DNA from: Williamwhitmania sp.
GTDB taxonomy: Bacteria > Bacteroidota > Bacteroidia > Bacteroidales > Williamwhitmaniaceae
Assembly (NCBI GenBank): GCA_035529935.1
Contig: DATKVT010000176.1
Location: 1 to 41,421, forward strand
Length of the DNA stretch: 41,421 bases
Direction: 5' to 3'
Position numbers and translations under genes: made by a program. The stretch's first letter is position 1. Each line of letters starts with the position of its first letter. The notes below the pieces were generated by a model. The model had not been told where the DNA came from. It made no database searches and worked only from the letters and a program-made list of their open reading frames with translations. Shown here one piece after another: positions 1 through 9,900 of the stretch.

Positions 1-932
1 ACCGGAAATAGAATGGGTAGGGCAGTGGCAGCGCTTCTAACAACATAACCTGTACCGTTGGTTTCGATCATATTTGTTGCACTAAATGCGGCACCCTGAA
101 TGGCATTAGTTGCAGTATTGGCAATGGTTAGGCTGTTGTTACCCAGCTGCAGTATTCCTGATGTAAGGGTAAGGTTGTTGTTTACGGTTGTTGCTCCGGT
201 AAGTGTTTTTGTTCCACCGCCGGAGGTTGTTAGGTCGTAATAGGTATAGGATCCTATTTGTTGGGCTGAGGCTCCATTGTATTCAACTGAACCACTTGTT
301 GGAGCAGAAGCACCACCTCCAGTTGCGCTTGTAATACCGCCTCCACTCATATTGCCACCAACCTTAAGCATTCCTGTCCCAGAAAATAGAAAGTAGGTTC
401 GTGGGTCGGCACTATTCATGGTTATATCTCCACTTACAGTAACAGTTCCTGTTGAAATTTCTATGTAACTATCCCTTCCATTATTGGTACTTCCATCCAT
501 AACAATACTTGCGGTGGATAATGATCCTGCAAGAACATTTATGTATTTGTAACGACTTGCATTTGTAGATGTAGGTGATTCAATTGTAGTTACGCCTGTA
601 ACATTTAATGAATTAGTTCCAGAAAATGTTATATAGGAAGCTCTATTGCCGGTTGCTAATACTAGTGCACCAATACTGTTAGTCGGTGTTGTATTTAAGG
701 TTACATCAATATTGTTTGTAATTGTAACGGTTCCAGCCCCAGCGGTTGCTCCGGGGTAATCGCCTGGCGCGCAGTTTACCCAACCACCATTATAGACCTG
801 CCAGGTGCCATTGGCACTCCAATTTCCAGAATTACGGGTTCTATAATCTCCGTTTACCTGCGCCCACGCACCTCCAAACGAAAGCATCAGCAGGAGAAAA
901 AGTAGTCCTTTAAGAAAATAATTTTGGACCAT
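1..932 (-). CDS. Secreted repeat adhesin, 5' part (runs off the window)
   Basis: The frame stays open from the start codon to base 1, giving about 310 residues of an unfinished protein. A signal peptide (MVQNYFLKGLLFLLLML, ending GGAWAQ) is followed by a header of the form RNSGNWSANGTW. After it come Gly/Thr/Asn-rich beta-strand repeats such as GSVEYNGASAQQIG and TTVNNNLTLTSG. The same header and repeat types occur in the giant protein encoded at 3992-13816, so the two are paralogues by visible motifs. I chose the ATG at 932 because GAGGAG lies 4 nt upstream and the hydrophobic signal begins there. An in-frame ATG at 1034 would add 34 polar residues. Location outside the cell or on its surface is inferred from the signal peptide. 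The binding target is unknown. Confidence 0.8.
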   Translation of the reverse strand, partial: MVQNYFLKGLLFLLLMLSFGGAWAQVNGDYRTRNSGNWSANGTWQVYNGGWVNCAPGDYPGATAGAGTVTITNNIDVTLNTTPTNSIGALVLATGNRASYITFSGTNSLNVTGVTTIESPTSTNASRYKYINVLAGSLSTASIVMDGSTNNGRDSYIEISTGTVTVSGDITMNSADPRTYFLFSGTGMLKVGGNMSGGGITSATGGGASAPTSGSVEYNGASAQQIGSYTYYDLTTSGGGTKTLTGATTVNNNLTLTSGILQLGNNSLTIANTATNAIQGAAFSATNMIETNGTGYVVRSAATALPILFP

Positions 933-936
933 TGGT

Positions 937-942
937 CTCCTC
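937..942 (-). promoter_or_regulatory. Shine-Dalgarno-like site for the partial adhesin
   Basis: The minus strand reads GAGGAG, 4 nt before the ATG at 932. Strong Shine-Dalgarno sites are uncommon in Bacteroidetes, so this one helps decide between the starts at 932 and 1034. Confidence 0.5.
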
Positions 943-1106
943 AAAAAAACCTGTCGGATTTGAGTTGTAGCTGAAGGGAGTTGGGTAAAGGTCATCATGA
1001 TGGTATGGTTTGCGGTGTGAGGTTTACGTTTCATAGGGCACTCGTTATTTGTAGCTAAAAAGTGTATCATCTCTTCACCTGAATTTCGAGGCTTTCACAA
1101 AAATTT

Positions 1107-1131
1107 TTGCTCATTTTCCATAAATGAGCAA
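1107..1131 (-). promoter_or_regulatory. Perfect inverted repeat in the adhesin 5' region
   Basis: TTGCTCATTT and AAATGAGCAA form a perfect 10-bp stem with a 5-nt loop. On the minus strand the stem is followed by AAAAATTTTTG, so it resembles a weak intrinsic terminator or a leader hairpin upstream of the adhesin start at 932. Its function is not shown by the sequence. Confidence 0.45.
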
Positions 1132-1666
1132 CATGCAGCAATCGGATTTTTAAACCAATACTCGAACCAATTGCAGTGTAGCGTTGTAATAATCTATATT
1201 CGAACATAAATACTAAATATTTAAATAAGCAAACGTCCGAGTATGGGCGTTATGCTGTAATACCTTTTTTATATTAGAAAACTGGTGATCCCATACACTC
1301 CGAACAAAAATAGGGGAAGCAACATTTTTTTCAAAATTCATATATTGCCCAACCCTAATCATATCAATACGTTCCTGCAGCGTATTAACACCAAATATCA
1401 GAGCTTAAATATACGTTAAAAATAGCTCTAAAATGAGGTAAAGGCTTGCATGTTCAAATCTAGCCCCTGCCCACTACAAAGCTTACAGCAATTAACGAGG
1501 TTCCCAAATGATATGTTTCCATGCTATTGCTACAACATCCTTTTTTTTGACTGCTTTAATTCTTTATGGGATGTATGGGCTGAAAAGAGTGGTGAATAGT
1601 TAGGGGTGACGGGAAAGTGGCGAGTCGGAGTGCAACAAAGTTTCCAATAAAAAGTGACTAGTGACT

Positions 1667-1696
1667 GAGCTACAAAAGAGTCGGAAGACCGAAGAT
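1667..1696 (+). repeat. Dispersed repeat family, copy 1
   Basis: The core acaaaagagtcggaagaccg is shared, with few changes, with 1854-1883, 3823-3852 and, inverted, about 14278-14312. Upstream of the core, gtgactgagc resembles the gtgacagagt of copy 2. Confidence 0.65.
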
Positions 1697-1799
1697 TTGC
1701 AACTATAGCCCCATTATAGAAGACAAAAGACAAAAATTTGAAAGATAAAAACTGCTTTATTCACAATATGTGCAACTAACTGCATCCCTAAGCCATAAT

Positions 1800-1960
1800 T
1801 TTCCTGTGAAACTCTGTGGAAACATTGTGGAACACTGTGCTACGACAGTGACAGAGTTACAAAAGAGTCGGAAGACCGAAGATGTGCAGTGACCATCAAT
1901 GGTTTAAATTCAATTACTTTTTTTCGTGAAACTACCATGTAACCCTGTGTAGCTAAAAGA
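1800..1960 (+). repeat. Dispersed repeat family, long copy 2
   Basis: This copy contains the core motif at 1854-1883 and then a segment (ccatcaatgg, aaattcaatta, cgtgaaact) that aligns with 3755-3852. That partner has ccatcgatgg, aaattctatta and tgtgaaact in the same order and spacing. The phrases aactctgtgg and aacactgtg recur inverted near 14229-14255. Confidence 0.6.
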
Positions 1961-1972
1961 GGCGGGAGACCT

Positions 1973-2102
1973 AGCACCCCAGCGGGGTGCAATGTTTGTA
2001 GAAGAGACATGGCTTAGCGAGCAGCGGTGCACGCTCCAATGTTGTTTGTTGCTCTGCCGTTACCCTGCACCGCAACCGCCGAAAGGTGCATAGAGCATAT
2101 CC
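1973..2102 (+). repeat. 130-bp direct repeat, copy A
   Basis: This is almost identical to 2352-2481 over its first 85-90 bp and diverges near the end. The offset between copies is exactly 379 bp. It opens with a perfect hairpin, GCACCCC-AGC-GGGGTGC. No protein is supported. It looks like an interspersed intergenic element. Confidence 0.8.
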
Positions 2103-2216
2103 AAAATAAAAGTGTGAATACCTGCAGCCTTTTTCCCTAATAACCTAAATCGCTAACATCCTAATTTGCTGGTAGAGTGACGTGTTGGAGCGTAGTGGAG
2201 ATCCCGATTCATCGGG

Positions 2217-2326
2217 GTTAAAAGTTAAAAGTTAAAAGTTAAAAGTGAAAAGTGAAAAGTGAAAAGACAAAAGGAACAGGGAACGAGGAACAAGGAACAA
2301 GGAACGAGGAACGAGGAACAAGGAAC
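2217..2326 (+). repeat. Heptamer repeat tract (about 15.7 units)
   Basis: Strict 7-bp periodicity runs for 110 bp. There are four gttaaaa units, three gtgaaaa, one gacaaaa, then ggaacag followed by ggaacga/ggaacaa units, ending in ggaac. It sits between the two 130-bp direct repeats. Confidence 0.9.
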
Positions 2327-2351
2327 CCACCTATTGTGCAAAACACCATTC

Positions 2352-2481
2352 AGCACCCCAGCGGGGTGCAATGTTTGTAGAAGAGACATGGCTTAGCGAG
2401 CAGCGGTGCACGCTCCAATGTTGTTCGTTGCTCTGCCGTTACCCTGCACAGCAACCGCCAAAAGAGGTTTAGAGCACATCC
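2352..2481 (+). repeat. 130-bp direct repeat, copy B
   Basis: This is the second copy of the element at 1973-2102, including the GCACCCC-AGC-GGGGTGC hairpin at its left end. It ends about 90 bp before the start codon of the ATPase gene. Confidence 0.8.
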
Positions 2482-2515
2482 ACAAAAACGCATTGAGCGA
2501 ATTTCGTATGCCACC

Positions 2516-2547
2516 CTTGACTAATCTTTGAAATTTATGTATATTTG
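2516..2547 (+). promoter_or_regulatory. Putative Bacteroidetes promoter of the ATPase gene
   Basis: TATATTTG at 2540-2547 matches the TAnnTTTG -7 element. CTTG at 2516-2519, 20 nt upstream, is close to the -33 TTTG. The ATG follows 27 nt downstream of the -7 element. This is a consensus match only. Confidence 0.5.
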
Positions 2548-2574
2548 CAATGTGATTGCATAATTGCATAAGTT

Positions 2575-3723
2575 ATGTTTATTCAAAGAGAGTTACAACC
2601 CCAGCTTGAGCGAATGCTCAAGCAATTTCCCATTGTTTCGATTACTGGACCGCGCCAGTCCGGAAAAACAACACTTTTGCGCAATGCATTTCCACATTTC
2701 AAATACTTCAATTTGGAGCGTTTGGATCATCGTCAGCTTATTATGGATGACCCAATCGGCTTTCTAAGGAATAATGGCTCCCAAGTTATCTTTGATGAGG
2801 CTCAAAACTTGCCGGAGTTATTCAGCTACCTCCAGGTTGTTTCCGACGAACGGAATAGCGCAGGTCAATACATTCTCAGCGGTTCTCAGAGTTTTCTGAT
2901 GAATCAGCAGATTACCCAATCCTTGGCGGGCCGTGTTTACGTGAGCCATTTGCTGCCATATGGCTTTGCAGAACTTAACAGCAACGACGATAGCTACAAT
3001 ACAATTTTCAAGGGATTTTATCCCCGCCTTCACGACATGGGCATTAATTCACCTGATTTTTACCCATCCTACCTTCAAACCTATATAGAGCGAGATGTAA
3101 GGACTTTAAAAGCAGTGGAAGACCTGAACACCTTTGCCCGATTCCTCGGGCTGTGCGCAGGAAGAGTTGGTCAAGTTCTCAATCTTACCTCGTTGGCCAA
3201 CGACGCTGGTATAGCCGTGAATACAGCAAAATCTTGGCTTTCGCTTCTTGAGGCCAGCTTTATTATCTTCCTATTGCAACCCTATTACAAAAATTTCAGC
3301 AAGCGGATAATTAAGTCTCCCAAGCTCTATTTTTTTGACACTGGTCTCGCCTGTTCATTGCTCCGCATAAGCAATTCAGAAATGATTAAGACCCATTACC
3401 TCTACGGAGCGCTCTTTGAAAACTTGGTTATCAGTGACATCATGAAGCAGTTCTACCATTCAGGCATTAGACCTTCTGTTTACTATTGGCGCGAAAGTAA
3501 TGGGACTGAGATAGATTGTATAATTGAGCGTGGGAGCCAAGATACATTGGCCATTGAGGTAAAAGCTGGTCAAACTTATAGTAAGGACTTTTTACAAAAC
3601 TTCAAAAAATTCCCCGATAAGCAGGCTCAGTTGATGGTAGTTTACACGGGGGAAGAATCACTGATGACCGGAGAAATATCAATAGTGAACTGGAAGAAAA
3701 TACCAAAGATAGTTGAGCATTGA
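2575..3723 (+). CDS. AAA_14/DUF4143 ATP-binding protein
   Basis: The 382-residue protein has a Walker A motif GPRQSGKTT (residues 25-33), a Walker B-like VIFDEAQ (71-77) and a sensor-like LSGSQ (101-105). The C-terminal half is of the DUF4143 type, ending in WRESNGTEID and AIEVKAG, which resemble the spaced acidic and EVK residues of restriction-like nuclease folds. These are the usual parts of the COG1373 family, whose biochemical role is not settled. The protein is probably cytoplasmic. The gene stands alone: neighbours are repeats, and both long neighbours lie on the other strand. Its length is normal for the family and the frame is intact. The flanking repeats suggest it may have arrived by transfer, but that is inference. 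Confidence 0.85.
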   Translation: MFIQRELQPQLERMLKQFPIVSITGPRQSGKTTLLRNAFPHFKYFNLERLDHRQLIMDDPIGFLRNNGSQVIFDEAQNLPELFSYLQVVSDERNSAGQYILSGSQSFLMNQQITQSLAGRVYVSHLLPYGFAELNSNDDSYNTIFKGFYPRLHDMGINSPDFYPSYLQTYIERDVRTLKAVEDLNTFARFLGLCAGRVGQVLNLTSLANDAGIAVNTAKSWLSLLEASFIIFLLQPYYKNFSKRIIKSPKLYFFDTGLACSLLRISNSEMIKTHYLYGALFENLVISDIMKQFYHSGIRPSVYYWRESNGTEIDCIIERGSQDTLAIEVKAGQTYSKDFLQNFKKFPDKQAQLMVVYTGEESLMTGEISIVNWKKIPKIVEH

Positions 3724-3735
3724 CTTGAAAGAGAT

Positions 3736-3855
3736 GGAATACGGAAGTTGTGCGGCTGCCATCGATGGCATAAATTCTATTAATTTTTCTCTGTGAAACT
3801 CTGTGTACCCACCGTGTAACTCTGTGTTGCAAAAGAGTCTGAAGACCGAAGTTGA
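3736..3855 (+). repeat. Dispersed repeat family, copy 3
   Basis: This begins 13 bp after the ATPase stop codon. It aligns with 1880-1960 in the same orientation (ccatcgatgg, aaattctatta, tgtgaaactctgtg), then carries the core motif as gcaaaagagtctgaagaccg. With copy 2 it brackets the ATPase gene. Confidence 0.6.
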
Positions 3856-3889
3856 TCACCTAAAACCTACATCCTAATCTCCAATCAAA

Positions 3890-3925
3890 AAGTAAACCCC
3901 CGACCAATTGGCCGGGGGTTTTTGC
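3890..3925 (-). terminator. Intrinsic terminator, probably bidirectional
   Basis: The stem AACCCCCGGCC / GGTCGGGGGTT with loop AATT (one wobble) lies 65-100 nt past the giant adhesin stop. On the minus strand it is followed by TTACTTTTT and on the plus strand by TTTTT, so it could also end transcripts from the ATPase side. Between it and the adhesin stop lies a run of degenerate cctaa-type repeats. Confidence 0.75.
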
Positions 3926-3991
3926 AATCCACTATTTTAGAAAACTCCTAATAACCTAATACCCTAACAACCTAATCTCCTAACCTCCCAA

Positions 3992-6900
3992 TCAATACCC
4001 AAAGCTATTGCTCACATGGTACACTGGTCCGGCTTCCGGAACTCGATGAATGGTTACATCCTGCTCCAGAATGGTGGAGCAGCCACCGGCGTTGGTTATG
4101 GTTACGGTTACCTTTTTAACTACGCTGGTAATTAGGCCAGTAAATATGGCGGAGTTGCTGTTCCAATTCACCGTAATGGCGTTGCCTGAGCCAACAATGG
4201 TTCCCACATTATCTTCAATGGTCCAAGCATAGGTGCAACCTGCCACGTTGGTTACCGAGAATCCATCACCCGTATTGCCTGCGCAGGTAGAGGTGTTGCT
4301 CGAAATCCACGATGCAGTGGGCTTGGGGTTAACTGTTACGTTTGCAAGGTCGGTAAGTTCTACGCCGCAGCTATACTCGTTGGTTGCCCAAACGTTGTAT
4401 ACCGTGTTGGTCGCAACTGTAACCGGAAGTGTTACATCGCCGCCTGGTCCGCTGCTCACTGGACTTCCAACTGGAGTATCATCGCTATTCAGCCGCAGCT
4501 GGTAGGTTATACCCGCCGGAGCTCCTGTTACCACAACATTGGCAACATCACCTGCACACACGGTGGGGTCCGAAACGGCATTGGTCGATGGCGGCAGCGG
4601 GTTAACCGTAACGGGTAAGGTATTCGATACGGAGGTCGACCCTGTTTCAGTAACCTTTACCGATCCGGCTCCGGCTATTGTCCAATCAACCGAAATGGTG
4701 TTGGTGTTTTGTCCTGACACAATGGTGCCGCCAACCACAGTCCACGAGTAGGTATGAGCTCCAACCAATGGGGTGGAGTAGGTTTCGTAACCTGCACCTG
4801 CACAAACCACATCGTTGCCCGAAACTAATGGGTTAGGAATATCGGTAATTGTTACATTGTAGGTAGGAGTAACTTTGCTACAGCCGCCGGTGGTCACCGT
4901 TTCCGATAGGGTTACCGTCCCGGCTGGGCCTGCACCCCATTTTACCTGAATTTGGTATGTGCCTTGCCCACTTTGGATTACTCCACCTGTTACGCTCCAG
5001 AGGTAGGTTACTCCGCTCACATTTGGAGTGCTATAGGTAACAACCGAATTGGCTGGAGTGGTTGCAAGTCCTGAAATTACAGGGCTTGGTGATGCATTCA
5101 GGGTAATGGTTGCAGAGGTAGTAAAGTCGCGAATACCCGTGCTGCCGGTAGCGTCCTTCACGTAGGAGATGGTGAAGGCATAGTTGCCTGGTCCACCAGA
5201 AGCCAGAGCAGGAATGGCGTTGGAAACTACCAACGAATAGGGCGAGGTAGCAATATTGCTGATGGTTGTCTCATTTGCTCCGTTGATTTTGTATTTAATG
5301 GTCCATGGCCCAGTTCCAGTCAGAGAAATGCCGATGGGCGTTGAGGAGCCGTCGTTACAAATGCTGGCATTACCACTTGTAATTGTGGCGGTTGGTAAGC
5401 TTTCTACCCCAATGGTAAAGAAGTGGTCACCCACCAGGGCAACGGTTGGTGAAGTTTTTATGGTTCCGCTCGAAATTCCTCCGTCGGTAACAACAGCGCC
5501 TCGGTTTACCCAAGAGGCACTCCATTCCACCACTCTTAGCTTTTGTCGAGTAAGGGCATCAATGGGAATAATACCGCTGTTGCTGTCCCATCGAACGGTT
5601 ACGTTAGCACTGGATGCTGCGGGGCCATTTACCCTCCAATATTCGAGGTTGCTCACCACATCCACGGGTGGCGTTTTGATTGTAGGATCGTAACCTTCCA
5701 GCAAGGGATTGTGGTTAAGATATTGGGCAATATAGTTACCGGTAAGAGACGTTTCTGAAACAATGAGTTTTCCATACCTCATGCCATTTACATCGCCCAC
5801 TGGGAATGCAAACGAGCCACCAGCCAGCATCTTCTTTTGCAGAGGACCATTTACAAACGAGCTTGATCCACCACCAATTACTGCACTTGGACTACTGTTT
5901 GAAATGGAGAGCAGGTTGGTATTGCTGGTTGTAATATTCCCATTAGTCAGGTAAAGCAGGTTCGATACGTTGGCCTTTCCTCCTCCGGTAATGGTAACCC
6001 CGGCAGGATTATTAATAGTTAGGTTGTAGAACTGCTCTGTTGCCGCACCTATTGCGATGGTTAGATTTTGGTTTGCACTGCCGTTAAAGTAAACCATGCC
6101 CGATCCTGGAATAAATCCACCAACGGCCGTGGTGTTATTGTCAGTCCAGTTGCCAAGTATGGTTATCTTTCTGCTAAACAGTTCGTTGCTGAGAATTGAA
6201 CCGGCATCTTTAATGGTTAAATTGTTGAGCACTTTAAGGTCTTCTGCCGAAATGAGCTTCTTACCTGTTCCGGAGAAAATTACGTTTTGATAAGGTTTGT
6301 AGTTGTTACCCGGCTTAAGCGGCAAGCTGGCATCGTTGTTACCCATAAACTCGATGGTGCTTCCGAGGGTGGCCATAAATACATCGTAGTTACCACCAGG
6401 AAATACAAAGAAACCTGCACTGGTAGAGGTAATATTAAACTTTCCACCACCTGTAACGTGACCGATGTTATGAAATACGGTTTGTTTAACGTCGAGCGTG
6501 CCATTAAGCTCTACGGAGTAGGCATCGGCACCATCGGCATCCATGGTTATGGTGTGGGCTGCAGCAATAATAACCGGATTTCCTTCGGGATGACAGCTGC
6601 AAGATGCTCCACTGCTGCTTACTGCAGACCAAACGGTATCGTCAAACCAATTTCCAGATTTTATGCTGTATAAGATGGGAAGGTTAGGCGTAAAGTTGGT
6701 TGTTGTTCCAGCAGTGTATTCACCATCGATATAGGATACATTGCTCAGATCTATTTGATGGGTTGCGGGGGTCACCGTTCCGGGAATTCCAGCCAGTGGA
6801 TTCCAAACCCCGGCTAAAAAGCGCCCAGTGACGTAGGTGTTTTCATCACCCGTAACATCACTGGCCAAGTAATTGTATGTGTGGGAAATAGTTGGAGCAA

Positions 6901-9900
6901 CACTAAACCCTCCTGAAATAACATTCCAGTAGTATTTAAGCTCATCACCAATGGGGTTGGCCAAGGCAGGATGAGCATAATTTACAGGTTTAACGGTGAT
7001 AAATGCATTGCTGTTGGCATTTGCCGTAAAGTTGTAGGTGGCAGGCGTATACTTTCCCGCTACTCCAATGGGATAGGTGAAGGTGCTGGTTCCGGTAGGA
7101 TAAATCTTTTTAACCCCTTCGTCGGATATTACACCATTCAAGATAATCATCTTTGTGGCGTCGGGTGTTCCACCAATTGAGGCTCCGGCACCAAGTGTCA
7201 GCAAGTAGTCGTCGATGTATAGGCTTCCGTAGGTAAATGTCAACTTGCCGTTAATCATGCTATTGTCCACCATGTTAATGCCGGTGGTATTGTTGAGCAC
7301 TACGTTGCCAAAAACTCCTGTTCCGCTTCCGCTAATCACCTGAGGCTGGCTGCCTTCAAAATAGAGCCCACCACCGGCAATGGAGCTGGCATGGGTCGCA
7401 CTATTTTTAACGTTACCCACCAATGAAATGGAGTTGCCTCCATCATCCAGCGTGCCACTATTCAGGGTAAGGCTGTTATTAATCTTGATATTGCTACTGG
7501 AATTTAGCAATAAGGTGCCTGATGAGTTGATGGTTAGGTTTGCAAAGTTTGTTAGGTTAGCACCAATACCCGAAATGTTTTTGATGCCAGAGCCGTTGAA
7601 AGTGGTCAGCTGTGTTGAGATTCCGGGCTGGTAACCGCCAACATTTAGTCCTGCCGCAGCATTGGAGTTGGTATTCACCAAATTCCCACCAATGGTAACA
7701 TTCAGCCCGTTGGTCCTAAAAATGGAATTGCCATTTATGGTAAGGTTGTTTGTTAACGTGAGCGGATAAATGCGAAGATCAAGGATTTTATCGTTGGTTG
7801 TTGCATCCACCTCCAGGTTATAGAGTGGAACGGAGGTAACCATGTTGAAGTCGGTGTTGGCAGGGGTAATGGATGAGCCAAAGAGTATGGTCCCTCCGGT
7901 AACGCTGCTGGTGTCCGGTGCCAAGTAAAGGTCATTGTAGGCAGAACTATTAAAACTTCCAATAATATTTAGCGTTCCGCCACTCATATTGAATTTACTT
8001 CCGGTATTGAGTATTTCGAGCAAGGCTCGGGCGTTGTTAGCGTTACTTCCGGCAATGGTTACCGTGCTCGAGCCGTTGCTTTGGGAGTAATTAAGCGAAC
8101 CGGTATTAATGGTGGTGACTCTTCGAATTTGCCCGTTAACGTAGAGGCTTCCTCCACTAACAATAATCTCAGGATAGCCTGCCGAGGAGTACTCTATGTC
8201 GTTGTTGAAATTTGTCCCGGGAGTTCCAATGTTCACTCCACCGGCAATTACTTCAAGCCGCCCATCGAGTTGCAAATCGGTGGCATCGGTGGCCAAGGGA
8301 CCACCAATGTTTATTGTTCCACCGTTTGCCGACAGAGAGCCCGAAACAGGAATATTGAAACTTCCTGAGTTGGTTAGGTTTAGGGTAATGGGGCTTGTAA
8401 GTCTAAATGTTCCGTTGGTTAAAGTAAGGGCGGTGGCAAGGTTTGCATTCAGGGTAAGTGCCGAAGATTTTACCTCCAACAAAGTGTTCCGCGAACTACC
8501 TTTGTTTACCACAATGGTGTTGAAGTCGGTGGTGCTACCCGAGCCATTTATCTCCTTGTTGGTATTGCCTGTAAAGGTTACATTACAAACTTGGTTGGCA
8601 CCGGTATTCATATCGAAGATGCCATTGTTGGTGAGGTTACCGTAAAGTGTTAAGCTGTTGGCAGCATTCCCAGTAGTATTAACGTCGAATGTTGCACTTG
8701 CATTAACTGTAACATCACCATTTACCACAACATTCTGAGCAGTATTGTTTCCATTAGTGTAACGAAGGGTTCCGCTCTGGACTACTAAGTTAGAGTCGAC
8801 GGTTACTAGGCGAGACGTGGCGGTATTATTTAGTTGAGAAATACCGGTTCCAGCCACCGTATAATCATCGTAGATTTCCAAGTTGGTATTGGGTAAGGTA
8901 ATGCTCTTCCCAACTTCGGGAGAGGTAATAAGGTTGTTATACCCCACAATATTGATGGTTGAGGCCCCAGAAGTGTAAGTTGTGGGTAGCTTAAAGGTGG
9001 CTGACCCAAGTGTGGCCGTGCTATAGTACTCCACGGTTCCTCCACCTTTCGACAAGAAGTTGCCGAAGTCCCCATTCGGAAAGGTTGCAGTAGCCGCAGC
9101 AGTGGATATTTTAAGCGTTCCATTACCTTGGATTTTGGTGTCGGGAATGGCTCCAAAGTTATGTCCAGTGGTGGTTTGAATATCAAGAACAGAACCCTTA
9201 CTAATCTGAAGGCCACCTACCACAATATTGTTGAAGCCAAGGGGAACTATAATCGTGTCATGGTTTGCCGCATCACCAATTACAACTGGATTACTTGCTC
9301 CTGGGATGGTTCCATCTACGGCTCCTCCAACGGCTACGGAGCTCCAGCTATTAATATCGTTCCAGTTACCCGATTGACGGCTATAGTATACTTTAACCGC
9401 CTGAAATGCTGACAGTTCTCCGGCAGTATAGTCGCCATCGATAAAGTTGATATTGTTGAAAAGGATAGTGTTAGAGGCATCCACCACCTTCGATATGTCA
9501 TTGATTGGAACCCAGCTATACGGGCGATAGGCCGCCGGAATATAATTTGCCTCCGTACCGTGTCCTAAAAGGTCGGAGTCCACATACTTGTAGCTATGGC
9601 TTACCGATCCTGCCTGCACACCAGTAAAGCCATCACTGGTAACCTTCCAGTAGTAGGTGAGCGTGTTGGTTGAGGTAGCAAAGGGTTCTATTTGAGCAAC
9701 CGGACGTATGGTTACCGAACCCCAATTGGTTGGAGCCATGGTAAATTGAAGGGTAGCCGGAGTATAATCGCTTGCCGTTCCAAAGGGGAAAAGGAAGCTG
9801 CTTGTGTTGCTGTAAGTTTTGGTTAACCCGCCATCGCTCAAGTTCCCTGCCAACCGAATCATTTTGGTTCCGGAGAAGTTGGTGGTTGTACCTGTAAGGG

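Larger units (their letters stand above)
933..1972. other. Non-coding, AT-rich upstream region with repeats
   Basis: I see no credible gene here. The region holds a 10-bp perfect inverted repeat (1107-1131), a short GC-rich palindrome (about 1233-1254) that resembles one next to the giant adhesin start, and two copies of a dispersed motif (gtcggaagaccgaagat) near 1667-1696 and 1854-1883. Short frames crossing it are made of repeat sequence and have no recognisable protein features. Confidence 0.6.

Noticed and set aside
1233..1254. Integron attC-like site (ends in gggcgttatg, as many attC sites do)
   Set aside because: There is only a short palindrome, without the second inverted core or the 60-130 bp imperfect hairpin, and there is no integrase or cassette array.
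1530..1733. 67-codon minus-strand frame
   Set aside because: It is made of the dispersed repeat family, with no recognisable domain and no nearby start signals.
2217..2326. CRISPR array
   Set aside because: The 7-bp tandem units have no spacers, and no cas gene is present in the window.
2575..3723. Defence or toxin-antitoxin system around the AAA_14/DUF4143 gene
   Set aside because: No partner gene, toxin or nuclease is adjacent. The gene stands alone, so a defence role is not supported.
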